Counted from the first letter of the stretch, positions 22,838 to 32,054 are shown. The stretch: 55,093 bases of DNA from Candidatus Bathyarchaeota archaeon (GCA_030673805.1 DAOVIH010000001.1:1-55093), one strand, 5' to 3'. A program made the numbers and translations. The notes: generated from the sequence alone by a model not told the origin.

Positions 22838-24385
22838 ATGACTTGTGTCGTTTTTGCATTTGAAGTACATCAACCTTTCAGGTTAAGGAAGCAGCTCTTT
22901 TGGGACAACAAGATTTTCAGGCGTTTGAAAAAGAACGAATTATTTAATTATTACTTTGACAAAGAAACAGACAGGGAGATTTTTGGAAGAGCATCGGAAA
23001 AGTGTTATTCTCCATCAAACCGAATTTTGCTTGATTTGATCGATAAACATAGAAAAGAAAGAAAGAAAGTTAAAGTGACTTTCAGCGTTTCCGGGATCTT
23101 CTTGGAACAATGTGAGAGGTTTGATAAGGATCTTCTTGAAACCTTTAAACAGCTCGCAGAGACAGGATGCACAGAATTCCTAAATCAGACTTACTACCAC
23201 TCTATTTCAAGCCTTTATTCCGAGAAGGATGAGTTTGTTGAACAGATAAGAATGCACCGAGAAATAACAAAGGATCTTCTTGGATTTGAACCTAGGGTTT
23301 TTGAGAACACAGAATTACTCTACAATAACAGCATAGCTAGAACAGTCGAAAACTTGGGTTACAAAGGAATATTCATGGAAGGCACGGAAAAAGTCCTGCA
23401 GGAAAAATCACCCAATTACCTGTACAAACCAGAAGGGTGTAGGAAAATAAAGGTTCTAATGAGAAATTATAAGCTAACTGACGATATAGGTTTCAGGTTC
23501 TCAGCAAGATGGTGGAGTGAATGGCCACTGACAGCCAAGAAATACGCGAATTGGTTAGCAGAAACCAAAGGGCAATGCATTAACATTTTTCCGGATTACG
23601 AAACATTTGGAGAACATCATTGGCCCGAGACTGGAATCCACAACTTCCTCAGACGACTCCCTGAAGAAGTTCTTAAACGGAAACAATTGAAAATGGCTAC
23701 CCCTTCAGAGGTTATCAAGAAATTCAAACCGGTGGGCAGTATTGACGTACCTGAAAAAGGCGGAACCATTTCTTGGGCGGATCAAGAAAGGGATACGAGC
23801 GGTTGGCTTGGAAACCCGATGCAATGGGCTTATTACACGAGCTTGCAAAGGCTCAGCCCCCTCATTAAAGAAAGCAATGACAAGAGTTTCCAAAGACTTT
23901 GGAGATATTTCCAAACGAGCGATCATCTTTACTACATGTTCACTGCGGGAGGAGGACCTGGAGAAGTGCATTCATACTTCAGCCCGTTCCAATCCCCCAT
24001 AGATGCCTTCATAGCTGCCCAGACTTCAATCTTTGATTTTGAGAATAGACTAAGAATTGCAACGTTAGCGGCGAATGAACCTTTCCTTTTTTATGTTGAT
24101 GGTGGAGATGAGAATTTCACTGGTGAAATGGCATGGAGCTTGAAGGGGTTTGCCAGAGCGCTTCAAGAGGTCAGCGAAAAATCACTAGAATTCCATAATA
24201 GCCGAGGGGACCTTGAAAAGTGGGTGAAACATTCACTCAGAGACGAAAAGCTTTCACGAAAGCTCAGGGAAACCAGAAGAAAAAAACTAAAAGGGGCGCC
24301 CCTCAGAAAAGAGATTGTTTCAGTGGTAGAAGAAAGATATAATGAAATAAGCAGCCAAGCCCAGAATTCAACTAAAGCATTCTAG
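22838..24385 (+). CDS. GH57 family alpha-glucan hydrolase (alpha-amylase-like)
   Basis: A 515-residue glycoside hydrolase family 57 protein without a signal peptide, so it acts inside the cell. The conserved regions are EVHQPFRLR near residue 9, the nucleophile Glu159 in FENTELLYNN, and the acid/base Asp253 in NIFPDYETFGEHHW. Also seen are KGGTISWADQERDTSGWLGN and SDHLYYMFTAGGGPGEVHSYFSPF. The family includes alpha-amylases, amylopullulanases and glucanotransferases; the exact activity is not fixed by sequence. It heads a group with a winged-helix gene and two glycosyltransferases, so glycogen-like polymer turnover is the likely role. Confidence 0.92.
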   Translation: MTCVVFAFEVHQPFRLRKQLFWDNKIFRRLKKNELFNYYFDKETDREIFGRASEKCYSPSNRILLDLIDKHRKERKKVKVTFSVSGIFLEQCERFDKDLLETFKQLAETGCTEFLNQTYYHSISSLYSEKDEFVEQIRMHREITKDLLGFEPRVFENTELLYNNSIARTVENLGYKGIFMEGTEKVLQEKSPNYLYKPEGCRKIKVLMRNYKLTDDIGFRFSARWWSEWPLTAKKYANWLAETKGQCINIFPDYETFGEHHWPETGIHNFLRRLPEEVLKRKQLKMATPSEVIKKFKPVGSIDVPEKGGTISWADQERDTSGWLGNPMQWAYYTSLQRLSPLIKESNDKSFQRLWRYFQTSDHLYYMFTAGGGPGEVHSYFSPFQSPIDAFIAAQTSIFDFENRLRIATLAANEPFLFYVDGGDENFTGEMAWSLKGFARALQEVSEKSLEFHNSRGDLEKWVKHSLRDEKLSRKLRETRRKKLKGAPLRKEIVSVVEERYNEISSQAQNSTKAF

Positions 24386-24402
24386 ATGGACTAGACGCGT
24401 GT

Positions 24403-24414
24403 GAGTTTATAAGA
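24403..24414 (+). promoter_or_regulatory. TATA box before the winged-helix/glycosyltransferase genes
   Basis: gagtttataaga is about 50 bases before the ATG at 24455, leaving a leader with AGGGTGAATAGG. It suggests that the three downstream genes can be transcribed apart from the GH57 gene. Confidence 0.4.
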
Positions 24415-24454
24415 GGAAAACATCATTTACTATCGCAGAAAGGGTGAATAGGAA

Positions 24455-24706
24455 ATGAGAGAAGAATTGCCGTTCCCCGACAAGGTCTTACAGACGCTAC
24501 ACAATCTTTGCGCAACTGCACCTGATTTAGCTAAGAAAAGCGAGGAGATCTCACGTATTTTGCAGATCGATAAAAAAGAAATCGAAAACATCCTTGACAG
24601 GTACAAATTTGAGGGCTTCGTGGAAAGTTTTGCTGATAGCGAACAGAGGAAATGGTACTACCTGAACGGCAGAGGCATCATTAAGATCTGTTCACTTTTC
24701 ACCTAG
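24455..24706 (+). CDS. Small winged-helix protein
   Basis: An 83-residue helical protein with a winged-helix pattern: DKVLQTLHNLCAT, SEEISRILQIDKKEIENILDRYKFEGFVESF, then a wing SEQRKWYYLNGRGIIKI. There is no other domain. It starts nine bases upstream of a glycosyltransferase gene, and AGGGTGAATAGG precedes its ATG. It is likely a local transcription regulator of the glucan genes, inferred from position. Confidence 0.75.
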   Translation: MREELPFPDKVLQTLHNLCATAPDLAKKSEEISRILQIDKKEIENILDRYKFEGFVESFADSEQRKWYYLNGRGIIKICSLFT

Positions 24707-24714
24707 GGGCGCAT

Positions 24715-25341
24715 ATGCGTGCGATAATCTTCTCTTGGGAATACCCACCGCGGATAGTCGGTCAGCTGGCCGAATATGTGACCAAGTTGGCAGCTCAACT
24801 GGTCAAGAACAAAGTCGAAACTTACATCGTAACATATCATGACTTTCTAACAGGTTTAAGTCAAGAACCCAACGGGGTTAAAACCTACAGAGTTACAAAC
24901 CCAGTTCGTACACACATAGGTGTTTTAACATGGGTGTTGACTCTGAATCAGGAAGTGGAGCGTGCTGCAGCAAACATCTACTATCAAGTAAATGAACAAA
25001 TTGATCTAATAGACGTTTATGACTGGCATTTTATTCCTGCAGCAGTGACTCTAAAGAATGCTCTAGACATTCCATTTATTTTTTCGGTTGAAAGCCTTGA
25101 AGAACACCGCGCGCCAAATGCAGATTCACCTTATAATAATGCCATTAAGGGCATCGAAGGGTTGGGATTTCGTGAGGCAGACAAAATCAGTGTGAAATCG
25201 AGGTGGATGCTAAAAGAGATTGTTGAGATTCATAAAGTCCCAAAGACTAAGACTATTGTTGTCTCACAAAAAACGTCTGGGTGGGTAAAGAAGGTTTTGA
25301 AGACATACAGGGCTACTGCGGGAGGCGTTGGAAATAAATGA
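24715..25341 (+). CDS. Solitary glycosyltransferase N-terminal domain
   Basis: 208 residues that match only the acceptor-side Rossmann domain of a glycogen-synthase/GT4-type enzyme: MRAIIFSWEYPPRIVGQLAEYVTKLAAQL, YIVTYHDF, NGVKTYRVTNPV, and IDLIDVYDWHFIPAAVTLKNALDIPFIFSVES. It ends after ADKISVKSRWMLKEIVEIHKVPK...VVSQ, just where the nucleotide-sugar-binding C-domain should begin. No frameshifted C-domain follows: the next gene has its own complete copy. The stop overlaps that gene's start (ATGA). It is probably a partner or regulatory subunit of the full enzyme rather than a broken gene. Confidence 0.82.
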   Translation: MRAIIFSWEYPPRIVGQLAEYVTKLAAQLVKNKVETYIVTYHDFLTGLSQEPNGVKTYRVTNPVRTHIGVLTWVLTLNQEVERAAANIYYQVNEQIDLIDVYDWHFIPAAVTLKNALDIPFIFSVESLEEHRAPNADSPYNNAIKGIEGLGFREADKISVKSRWMLKEIVEIHKVPKTKTIVVSQKTSGWVKKVLKTYRATAGGVGNK

Positions 25342-26546
25342 AAAGGAAACTTAGGGTGATGATGCTTACCTGGGAGTTCCCTCCAAGAGTAATTGGGGGG
25401 ATATCGCCACATATTTTCTTTCTGTCAAAAAGTCTAGCAAAAAACGACGTGGAGGTTTGCGTAGTCACCTGTGATTTTCCAGGTGCACCAGCACACGAAG
25501 TTTCTAATGGAGTGGAAATCTACCGGATAGATTCATACAAAAATCCTGCACCTGATTTCGCCACGTGGGTTTACCTAATGAATTTAAATATGCAAGGAGA
25601 AGCAGCTGCGATCATAAATAAACTGAAGGGAAAAATCGATGTGATTCATGCGCATGACTGGCTTGTCGCAACAGCAGGAATTGGCCTAAAACATGTTTTC
25701 AGAAAACCATTGGTAGTTACTATGCACTCCACAGAAGTTGGTCGAAGAGACGGGATCCATTCTGCTAATGAAAAAATGATTCATGAAACAGAAGCTTGGT
25801 TGACATATGAAGCTTGGCGCGTCATATGTTGTAGCGATTACATGATTTCCCACGTAAAATGGGCTTTTGGGATACCTGATGACAAATTGGCGATGGTTCC
25901 GAACGGTGTGAACACACAAGTTTACGAAAAACTTCAAAGAAGAAATCTTGTGGCGTTTAGAAGAAAATTTGCATTACCTCAGGAGAGAATTGTGCTTTAT
26001 GTTGGAAGGTTGGTCTACGAAAAAGGAGTCCAAATTCTGATAAACGCTGTTCCAAAGGTTCTTGAGAAAGCTGACACGAAATTTGTGATTGTGGGTAGCG
26101 GCTACATGAAGGAGCAACTCTCAAAAATTGTTAAAAATATGGGTTTGGAGCACAAAGTATTATTCACGGGTTTTGTCGACGAAGAGAGCTTGGCTAAGCT
26201 GCAAATATGTGCTGATGCCTCTGTTGTACCATCTCTATTCGAGCCATTTGGAATTGTAGCTTTGGAGGCAATGGCGGCTAAAAGCCCAGTAGTGGTATCC
26301 GATACCGGAGGATTATCTGAGATTGTTGACCATAATTTGACCGGAGTTAAGGTTTATCCGAACAACGCTGAATCCCTAGCTTGGGGAATAACCAAGATTT
26401 TGCTTGATGAAAAGTTCAGAAAGCAAATCAGAAGAAAAGCTTACAAAAAAATTAGAGAGAAGTACAACTGGGACAAAATTGCCCAACAAACAAAAACAAT
26501 GTATGAAGCAGTCCTAGGAGAGTATTCACAGAGCTTCTGGGCTTAA
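25338..26546 (+). CDS. Glycosyltransferase, glycogen/starch-synthase-like (GT4/GT5)
   Basis: A complete 402-residue GT-B enzyme. N-domain: VMMLTWEFPPRVIGGISPHIFFL, DVIHAHDWLVATAGIGL and VVTMHSTEVGRRDG. C-domain: VLYVGRLVYEKGVQILINAV, the donor-site FEPFGIVALEAMAAKSPVVVSDTGG with the E-x7-E motif. ATG overlaps the stop of the half-glycosyltransferase (4 bases). With the GH57 hydrolase upstream, synthesis of an alpha-glucan from UDP- or ADP-glucose is the best guess; trehalose or glycolipid synthesis cannot be excluded. Confidence 0.88.
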   Translation: MKRKLRVMMLTWEFPPRVIGGISPHIFFLSKSLAKNDVEVCVVTCDFPGAPAHEVSNGVEIYRIDSYKNPAPDFATWVYLMNLNMQGEAAAIINKLKGKIDVIHAHDWLVATAGIGLKHVFRKPLVVTMHSTEVGRRDGIHSANEKMIHETEAWLTYEAWRVICCSDYMISHVKWAFGIPDDKLAMVPNGVNTQVYEKLQRRNLVAFRRKFALPQERIVLYVGRLVYEKGVQILINAVPKVLEKADTKFVIVGSGYMKEQLSKIVKNMGLEHKVLFTGFVDEESLAKLQICADASVVPSLFEPFGIVALEAMAAKSPVVVSDTGGLSEIVDHNLTGVKVYPNNAESLAWGITKILLDEKFRKQIRRKAYKKIREKYNWDKIAQQTKTMYEAVLGEYSQSFWA

Positions 26547-26660
26547 GCAATTTTGAAGCCTAAGTTTGGCTCCTCAGTCCGAGAACATACGCATAAATTA
26601 TGGCACCTAGAATTTGGAGGTCTCGAACCTGTTAGAGTCTAGGACAAAAGAAGGCAAAAT

Positions 26661-26690
26661 ACCCCTTTTTACAGCTCTGTTTTAGTTTTT
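26661..26690 (+). terminator. T-rich end of the glycosyltransferase transcript
   Basis: Two T-runs (ccccttttt at 26662-26670 and tttagttttt at 26681-26690) lie on the coding strand between convergent genes. Archaeal RNA polymerase terminates in such U-tracts. This is a prediction from base composition alone. Confidence 0.35.
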
Positions 26691-28053
26691 ATTTGCCAAT
26701 AACTTTGAGGTTTTCAACTATGACCCAAGGTGCGACCAAATATCCAAGTTTCCTTTCGTTATTAGCGATCCCAGTAATACTTTTCAGTACCTCAAAGATG
26801 TTTCCGGCTAGCATCACTCCTCGGGTGGCATTGGCAATTTCACCTTTCTTGATTTGCCAAGCTGGAGTTGCAACAACCGAGAAGTCACCACTAAGGGGAT
26901 TGCTGCTGTGAGCACCCTGCAAGTGGAATACTATCAAGCCGTCGGTTACTTCATCTATTATTTGGTCAGGAGTTTGGTTTCCAGGCATCAAATGAAGATT
27001 GGTAGGCTCTATCTGTGGGGTTGAAAGATATCCAACCCTTGAAGCATTTCCGGTACTCTCTTGGCCTTCTTTTTTGGCGGTGTAGTGGTCATGTAAGAAG
27101 TTTTTCAGGACGCCTTTTTCGATGATTTTTGTTTTTTGATGGGGAATCCCTTCACCATCAAAAGGCCATGTACGGAGACCACCTAGAAGAAGGCCATCAT
27201 CGTAGATGGTAATTCTGTCGGATGCTACTTGCTCACCGATTTTCCCTTTGAAGGCAGATTGATTCCTTTGCACGTTATCTGCTTTGACAGCGGGTTTCAG
27301 GGTGAATTCTACTAGGCTCTGTAGTGCAAACTGAGTGAGTATCAGCTTCGCGTTTTTTGTCTTTATGCGTTTAGTTTTCAGGGTGGAAATTGCCCGACGG
27401 GCAGATTCTTGCCCCACCCATTCCGGTTTAATAGCATAGCTTCGTTCAGCGTTGAACTCAAAGCACACCGGGGTTACTGCATTTCCATCTTTGGCTATTG
27501 TTGCTAGGCTACATTCAATTATTGTTCCTTTCTGAAAACTTGAGACCCCGTTTGAATTAGCTAACGCGGTGGATATAACAGCAGCTCCGGCACTGCCTTC
27601 AATTGGAAAAACTCGTTTGTCAGTGTTTGCCGCAGCTTCTAACATCAGGGAAGCTATCTTTACTAGGTCTTCGGGATGCAGTTCTGAAATCTGAGGATCA
27701 AAGATCTCTTTTACAGCCGCATAGGGTTTCGGCTCTGGAAGACTAGTCCAATCTTGGTCAGGCGCAATTGCCTTTGACGCATTTAAAGCTCCTGTGATTG
27801 TTTTCTCAATAGCTTCTTTACTTTCCAGCATATTTGTGTAGGAAAAACCGATTGATTTGTTTACTGAGAGCCTTACGCCTAATCCGCTATCGATTAGCCG
27901 GTTGGTATTCGTTATTTGGCCCCTTTCAATCCCTATCTCGGTGGTTTGTCCTTCATAGATGTAGGCTTCAGCTTCGGTAGCACCTTTTTTCAAAGCAGCT
28001 TTCACGGCTTCTTCTGCAAGATTTAGCATTTCTTCTTTTTCAAGCGCTTCCAC
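26689..28053 (-). CDS. pmbA: TldE/PmbA family metalloprotease partner subunit
   Basis: 454 residues of the TldE/PmbA type, the non-zinc-binding partner in the TldD-TldE heterodimeric protease that cleaves unfolded peptides. Seen: KGATEAEAYIYEG and ITNTNRLIDSGLGVRL in the N-domain, then DDGLLLGGLRTWPFDGEGIPHQKT, STGNASRVGYLSTPQIEPTN and SGDFSVVATPAWQIKKGEI. It lacks the HExxxH of TldD. GTG start at 28053 with a near-perfect AGGAGGTG upstream. It overlaps the end of tldD by 14 bases. Confidence 0.92.
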   Translation of the reverse strand: MEALEKEEMLNLAEEAVKAALKKGATEAEAYIYEGQTTEIGIERGQITNTNRLIDSGLGVRLSVNKSIGFSYTNMLESKEAIEKTITGALNASKAIAPDQDWTSLPEPKPYAAVKEIFDPQISELHPEDLVKIASLMLEAAANTDKRVFPIEGSAGAAVISTALANSNGVSSFQKGTIIECSLATIAKDGNAVTPVCFEFNAERSYAIKPEWVGQESARRAISTLKTKRIKTKNAKLILTQFALQSLVEFTLKPAVKADNVQRNQSAFKGKIGEQVASDRITIYDDGLLLGGLRTWPFDGEGIPHQKTKIIEKGVLKNFLHDHYTAKKEGQESTGNASRVGYLSTPQIEPTNLHLMPGNQTPDQIIDEVTDGLIVFHLQGAHSSNPLSGDFSVVATPAWQIKKGEIANATRGVMLAGNIFEVLKSITGIANNERKLGYLVAPWVIVENLKVIGK

Positions 28054-29434
28054 CTACCAACACCTCCTGAACTCTGATGTGGGGACCACCATCACATACG
28101 AAGGCAACTTGCCCTTTTCCGCATCTTCCGGGCCATAACTCAAAGTCTTTTCCAACCGCGTCAACCTTGAACAAAGTCTTGAGAGCATTGCCACTTATTG
28201 AGGCATTACGAACAGGTCCGCCCAATTCACCTTTTACTATTTCATACGCTTCTTGAATGCCCACTTGGAAAGTGCCATCAAGATTTGCTTGGCCCCCCCG
28301 AAAACTCTTGAGGTAATAACCGTAATTGATATCCTCAAGAAGTTCTCCAAAAGAGTAATCCTTTGGAGCCATGAATGTGTTGCGCATCCGGATTATTGGC
28401 GCAACCCTGAAGTCTTCAGCTCTGGCGTTGCCAGTGGGTTTTACATCGAATTCTTGGGCTGTTTCACGATTGTGCAACAATCCTACTAAAGCCCCGTCTT
28501 TTACGAGAAGTGTTTTTTGGGCTGGGACCCCTTCATCATCATATTTAAAAGAGCCAAAAGCCCCTTCTGCTGTTCCGTCGTCATAGAAGGTGACATTATC
28601 CGAAGCAACCTTCTCTCCGATACTGTTTGCCAGAACTCCACCTGATAAAGCTAAATCGGCTTCAGCGAGATGCCCAAACGCTTCATGAACGAAGACCCCC
28701 ACCACGTTTGGACCCAACACTACAGGGTAGGCACCACCTTTAGGAGGCTTTGCGGCCAATTGTTCTATTGCCCTTTTAGCCACTCTATCGGCTACAATCT
28801 CTGGTGTGTTCTTGTCAAAGAGTTCGTAGCCGTTGGTAGAACCGATTTCTTCCCGGCTGAAAGTAAAAATACCGCCTTGTGAAGCGGCGACGGTTATCCT
28901 TGACCACACATACAGTTTATCTTGTTGGATGAAAGATCCATCACTATTCAGGAAATGGTCATTACCAGTTAGATCCAAATAGTCAATCGTGCAGCCCTTA
29001 ATTCTCTTGTCACAGCTCAAGACTGCCTTGTTTATGGAACCCATGGTTTTGATTTTTGCTTCCAACGAAATCTCTGAGGGATCTTTCTCGGGTTTGATTC
29101 TAATGTGGTCTTCCACAGGCTTGGTTTCGGCTAGCTTTATTGGTTTCTTCAGGCTTAGACTGGCCATCTTTGCCATTTTGCAGGTCTCTGAAACTATATT
29201 GTTGAGAGTTTCAATTCTTAGGGAACCAACTGAAGAGAAACCCCATGCACCGTTTACGAGAACCCGGAGAGCCGCTCCGCTCTCTGTTCCCTTTTTTGCG
29301 GTGTCCACCCGCCCTTCCTTTAATAAAAGCACAGATTTCGAAAGTCTTTGTGCTCTGATTTCCGCGTATTCTGCACCAAATTCATGAATAGCTTTGTCTA
29401 TTACCTTCGAAAGAACCTCTTTCAAGCACAACAT
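28040..29434 (-). CDS. tldD: TldD family metalloprotease, zinc subunit
   Basis: 464 residues. The zinc-binding HEAFGH is present in GVFVHEAFGHLAEAD, with the supporting DGTAEGAFGSFKYDDEGVPAQKT and CGKGQVAFVCDGGPHIRVQEVLVGG. It forms the catalytic subunit with the overlapping pmbA gene. The ATG at 29434 is directly preceded by GGAAGG, whose spacing better suits the in-frame TTG at 29425. However, a TATA box at about 29452-29460 would start the transcript near 29430, so a leaderless start at the ATG is also possible. Confidence 0.93.
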   Translation of the reverse strand: MLCLKEVLSKVIDKAIHEFGAEYAEIRAQRLSKSVLLLKEGRVDTAKKGTESGAALRVLVNGAWGFSSVGSLRIETLNNIVSETCKMAKMASLSLKKPIKLAETKPVEDHIRIKPEKDPSEISLEAKIKTMGSINKAVLSCDKRIKGCTIDYLDLTGNDHFLNSDGSFIQQDKLYVWSRITVAASQGGIFTFSREEIGSTNGYELFDKNTPEIVADRVAKRAIEQLAAKPPKGGAYPVVLGPNVVGVFVHEAFGHLAEADLALSGGVLANSIGEKVASDNVTFYDDGTAEGAFGSFKYDDEGVPAQKTLLVKDGALVGLLHNRETAQEFDVKPTGNARAEDFRVAPIIRMRNTFMAPKDYSFGELLEDINYGYYLKSFRGGQANLDGTFQVGIQEAYEIVKGELGGPVRNASISGNALKTLFKVDAVGKDFELWPGRCGKGQVAFVCDGGPHIRVQEVLVGGSA

Positions 29435-29447
29435 ACCTTCCGGCGAT

Positions 29448-29462
29448 CAAATATTATATACG
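29448..29462 (-). promoter_or_regulatory. TATA box of tldD-pmbA
   Basis: On the minus strand, TCGTATATAATATTT is a close TATA match centred 22-26 bases before the tldD start, giving a very short or absent leader. Confidence 0.5.
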
Positions 29463-29589
29463 AGTAAAACATGAGAAGATAAAATTGTTGTGCCTTCAAA
29501 AGAAGAAAAAACGGATATGTGAATTAGAAAAAAGAGAGCAAAGAGTTAGAAAAACGAGAGTTTTCTGCTTTCAATAAAGAAAGAAATTG

Positions 29590-30891
29590 TCAGTAGAAAT
29601 CTGAAAGACTAGACTGCTGAACACGTTTACTGAAAAAGTCTGTAGAGGATTCGGCATCCAAAAGCAACTTTCCGTATAAGCCATCGTATCCTGGTGCAAC
29701 CTTAGCCGATCCAGTTCGGACTCTACAGATGGCATCGGAAATAGGTGGTTCTACAATCTTGTTCAACTCGTTCTTTGGCGCCTCTATTAGAACGGTATAT
29801 TCATCTCCGAATTTGTCGATAAGCGAATTGTATATTTTCCACACTGTCTTTGTTGATGGGGAACTGGCGTTCAGCGCTACTGCAATAATCTCAGAAAGGG
29901 GAATTAGTCGCTTGAAGCCATGAGCATCTACGGGTTTAGAACAGGTTCTGCGATCAGCCAATTCGTCAACTCGTTGCTCAACGCCCTTTGTGAGTTTTCT
30001 GCGGCAAACTGGACAAATGTTCCCGAATTTTTTCGCTTCTCGCGATGAGAAACAAACGTTGCACTTGCGATGTCCAGTCCAGTGATACTTACCATAAGCA
30101 GGATCAGTCTCTATGGTGAATTTGAACCGAGAGCGGTCTTTGCTCTTGATGGCAGTTAGAACTTCTGAGTAAGTTACGTCTTTGAGATCAAAAACGTTGG
30201 CTTCTCTTCCGATGCGCCAAGGCCAAAAACTGTGGCTGTCGCTATTGGAGACCAAAGTGTAACTGTCAAGCTTTGTTAGACGCCAATTCATCGGGGGGTC
30301 AGAGGAGAGACCAGTCTCTAGGGCATGGATGTGTTTTGTCATGTCTTGATAACAATCTTCAATATTGTCAAAGCCGCTAAAAGCCCCAAACACGCTAAAC
30401 CAAGGCGTCCATATATGAGCTGGAATAACCATATTCTCTCTTGAGACTTGCATGACCTCTTCGACCAAATGCGGAGCACTCATTCTTAGTGTAGGTCTAC
30501 CATCCAGCTCAAGGTTACCATATTTCTCCAATATATCATTAACTTGAACCGCAGTTTCAATACTAGGCGTTAAGACGACATTGTGGACCTTCTTAACCTC
30601 ATTGCCAAATCTGAAAACAGTACTAACTTCAGAAGTCAACATAAAGTAAATTGACGACTCGGATCTATCTGGTAGCCTGTACAATCCCCCTGTCGGCTCT
30701 GAAAGAAAGGTTTGTCGCATTTCTTTTAGCCATTTTGGATGGGTAAAGTCGCCTGTACCTACCATAGTTAAACCTTTGATTTTAGCAAAGCGAGCAATTT
30801 CCGTCAAGTGCATTCTGGGGCTTGTAGCTCGACTATAGCAACTATGGATGTGCAGATCGGCGATTACTCGAATTGAAATAACATCCTCCAT
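29590..30891 (-). CDS. Endonuclease Q (PHP-domain DNA repair nuclease)
   Basis: An archaeal EndoQ homologue, which nicks 5' of deaminated bases and abasic sites. The PHP domain starts VIADLHIHSCYSRATS, followed by GLTMVGTGDFTHPKWLKEM, the metal-binding VIPAHIWTPWFSVFGAFSGF, and LVSNSDSHSFWPWRIG. A zinc finger follows at HRKCNVCFSSREA...CPVCRRKL, then VDELADR and a helix-hairpin-helix-like C-domain. The ATG at 30891 lies within a strong GGAGG, so translation may really begin at the ATT 30879. Length (about 430) matches characterised EndoQ. Confidence 0.9.
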   Translation of the reverse strand: MEDVISIRVIADLHIHSCYSRATSPRMHLTEIARFAKIKGLTMVGTGDFTHPKWLKEMRQTFLSEPTGGLYRLPDRSESSIYFMLTSEVSTVFRFGNEVKKVHNVVLTPSIETAVQVNDILEKYGNLELDGRPTLRMSAPHLVEEVMQVSRENMVIPAHIWTPWFSVFGAFSGFDNIEDCYQDMTKHIHALETGLSSDPPMNWRLTKLDSYTLVSNSDSHSFWPWRIGREANVFDLKDVTYSEVLTAIKSKDRSRFKFTIETDPAYGKYHWTGHRKCNVCFSSREAKKFGNICPVCRRKLTKGVEQRVDELADRRTCSKPVDAHGFKRLIPLSEIIAVALNASSPSTKTVWKIYNSLIDKFGDEYTVLIEAPKNELNKIVEPPISDAICRVRTGSAKVAPGYDGLYGKLLLDAESSTDFFSKRVQQSSLSDFY

Positions 30892-31162
30892 AATACTCAA
30901 AGAGCGGTTTACCGGATGATCATAGTTTTCAAAACATGAACTTGCTAAAAAGGGTTACCAGTTCATTGAACCTGCTTATGATGAGATGGACTGACCAGAA
31001 GTTCGCATACCATTTTTAATGGGCTCTGTTGGGTGAAACTGACCAAAGGCTGCCTTGGAAGTTTCGTTCTTTTCTCCTTAATTTCGTCCCGTGTTAGGGG
31101 CCTCAGCAAACCCTTCTTTGTATGCTAAAGCCCTTTATGATCCTTAGGTAAGGTTTAGCGGA

Positions 31163-31828
31163 CTAAACCTGGTTCTGAGTCTTGCTTTCCTTCTCGGTTG
31201 AGTCCAAGTACTTTTCAAAGTATTTCTCCCAGTCTAGTTTGAACATCAAGAGTATTATGATGGATAGAAAGACTGTTGCAAGGACAATGGTTATCAGAAT
31301 GGAAATCCCGTCACCTTGGAGGCCGAAGATTTCTTTTATTATCTGCAATGACAGTCGTCCGCCGTAGGCTATTATGAGGTTGGAAAAAAATTTTCCTATC
31401 AGAGCAGGGATAAACGCTTTAAGCGGGCTAAATCGCATGACACCAAGTGGAACAAAGAGTAGATCGTCAGGGAGGGGAGTTAACGCAAAAAGAAAAATTA
31501 CTATGGATCCGAATTTCTCGAAGAGTCTCATTAAGAAATCCATTTTTTTCTTGTATCTTTCGTTGATTATTCGCCGCCCGCTAAAACCGATTAGATATCC
31601 AGAAAACTCACCGGTTGCAGCACCTGTTGCTGCTACTACAGCGATCAAAAATGGATTAAAAACCCATTGGCCGGCGATTTGGTATCCTCCGGCAAAGAAG
31701 ATGACAATCGAATATGGGATAGGGATGATGAAAGACATAGCGCCAATTAGGCTGATCAGGAAAATTCCTAGGTAGCCATATTGTATGGCAAGGTTGTTCA
31801 TCCAGTTGTTGAGGTCTTGAAACTGCAA
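31163..31828 (-). CDS. VTT-domain (DedA/SNARE-associated) membrane protein
   Basis: A 221-residue integral membrane protein with five to six hydrophobic segments. The VTT/DedA signatures are GYLGIFLISLIGAMSFIIPIPYSIV, an amphipathic re-entrant region VAATGAATGEFSGYLIGFSGRR, and RLFEKFGSIVIFLFALTPLPDDLLFVPLGV. The family includes lipid scramblases and possible proton-coupled transporters. It is a single gene. The spacer to EndoQ (30892-31162) shows nothing I can name. Confidence 0.85.
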   Translation of the reverse strand: MQFQDLNNWMNNLAIQYGYLGIFLISLIGAMSFIIPIPYSIVIFFAGGYQIAGQWVFNPFLIAVVAATGAATGEFSGYLIGFSGRRIINERYKKKMDFLMRLFEKFGSIVIFLFALTPLPDDLLFVPLGVMRFSPLKAFIPALIGKFFSNLIIAYGGRLSLQIIKEIFGLQGDGISILITIVLATVFLSIIILLMFKLDWEKYFEKYLDSTEKESKTQNQV

Positions 31829-32054
31829 AGAGTTCTATCCTTCGCCACTCAATTATTTGGTACAGTTTAAAGAGATTGTGATTTCAAATTTGAATTGATT
31901 TCTCCTGTAGTGGAGGTTTGATGTTTCTGAGAGATAAATGAAAGCGGGGTATGTAGTTAGTTTTGTTGAAAAATGTGGAACAATTATTGTTTCTGAGTAT
32001 TTGCAGAAAAATACATCCAATCTGAACTTGCAAAATGGAATCAGGGTGATTTCC

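Noticed and set aside
26601..26650. A GGTTCGA-like element on the minus strand resembling a tRNA T-arm
   Set aside because: The T-stem does not pair fully and no acceptor, D or anticodon arms can be drawn around it.
26693..26911. Open frames antisense to pmbA, tldD, serS and the thermosome
   Set aside because: They are shadows of strongly supported genes on the other strand, with no ribosome binding sites or family motifs.
30970..31000. TGATGA followed by CTGA, resembling a C/D box guide RNA
   Set aside because: The guide spacing is too short and there is no terminal stem or second box pair.
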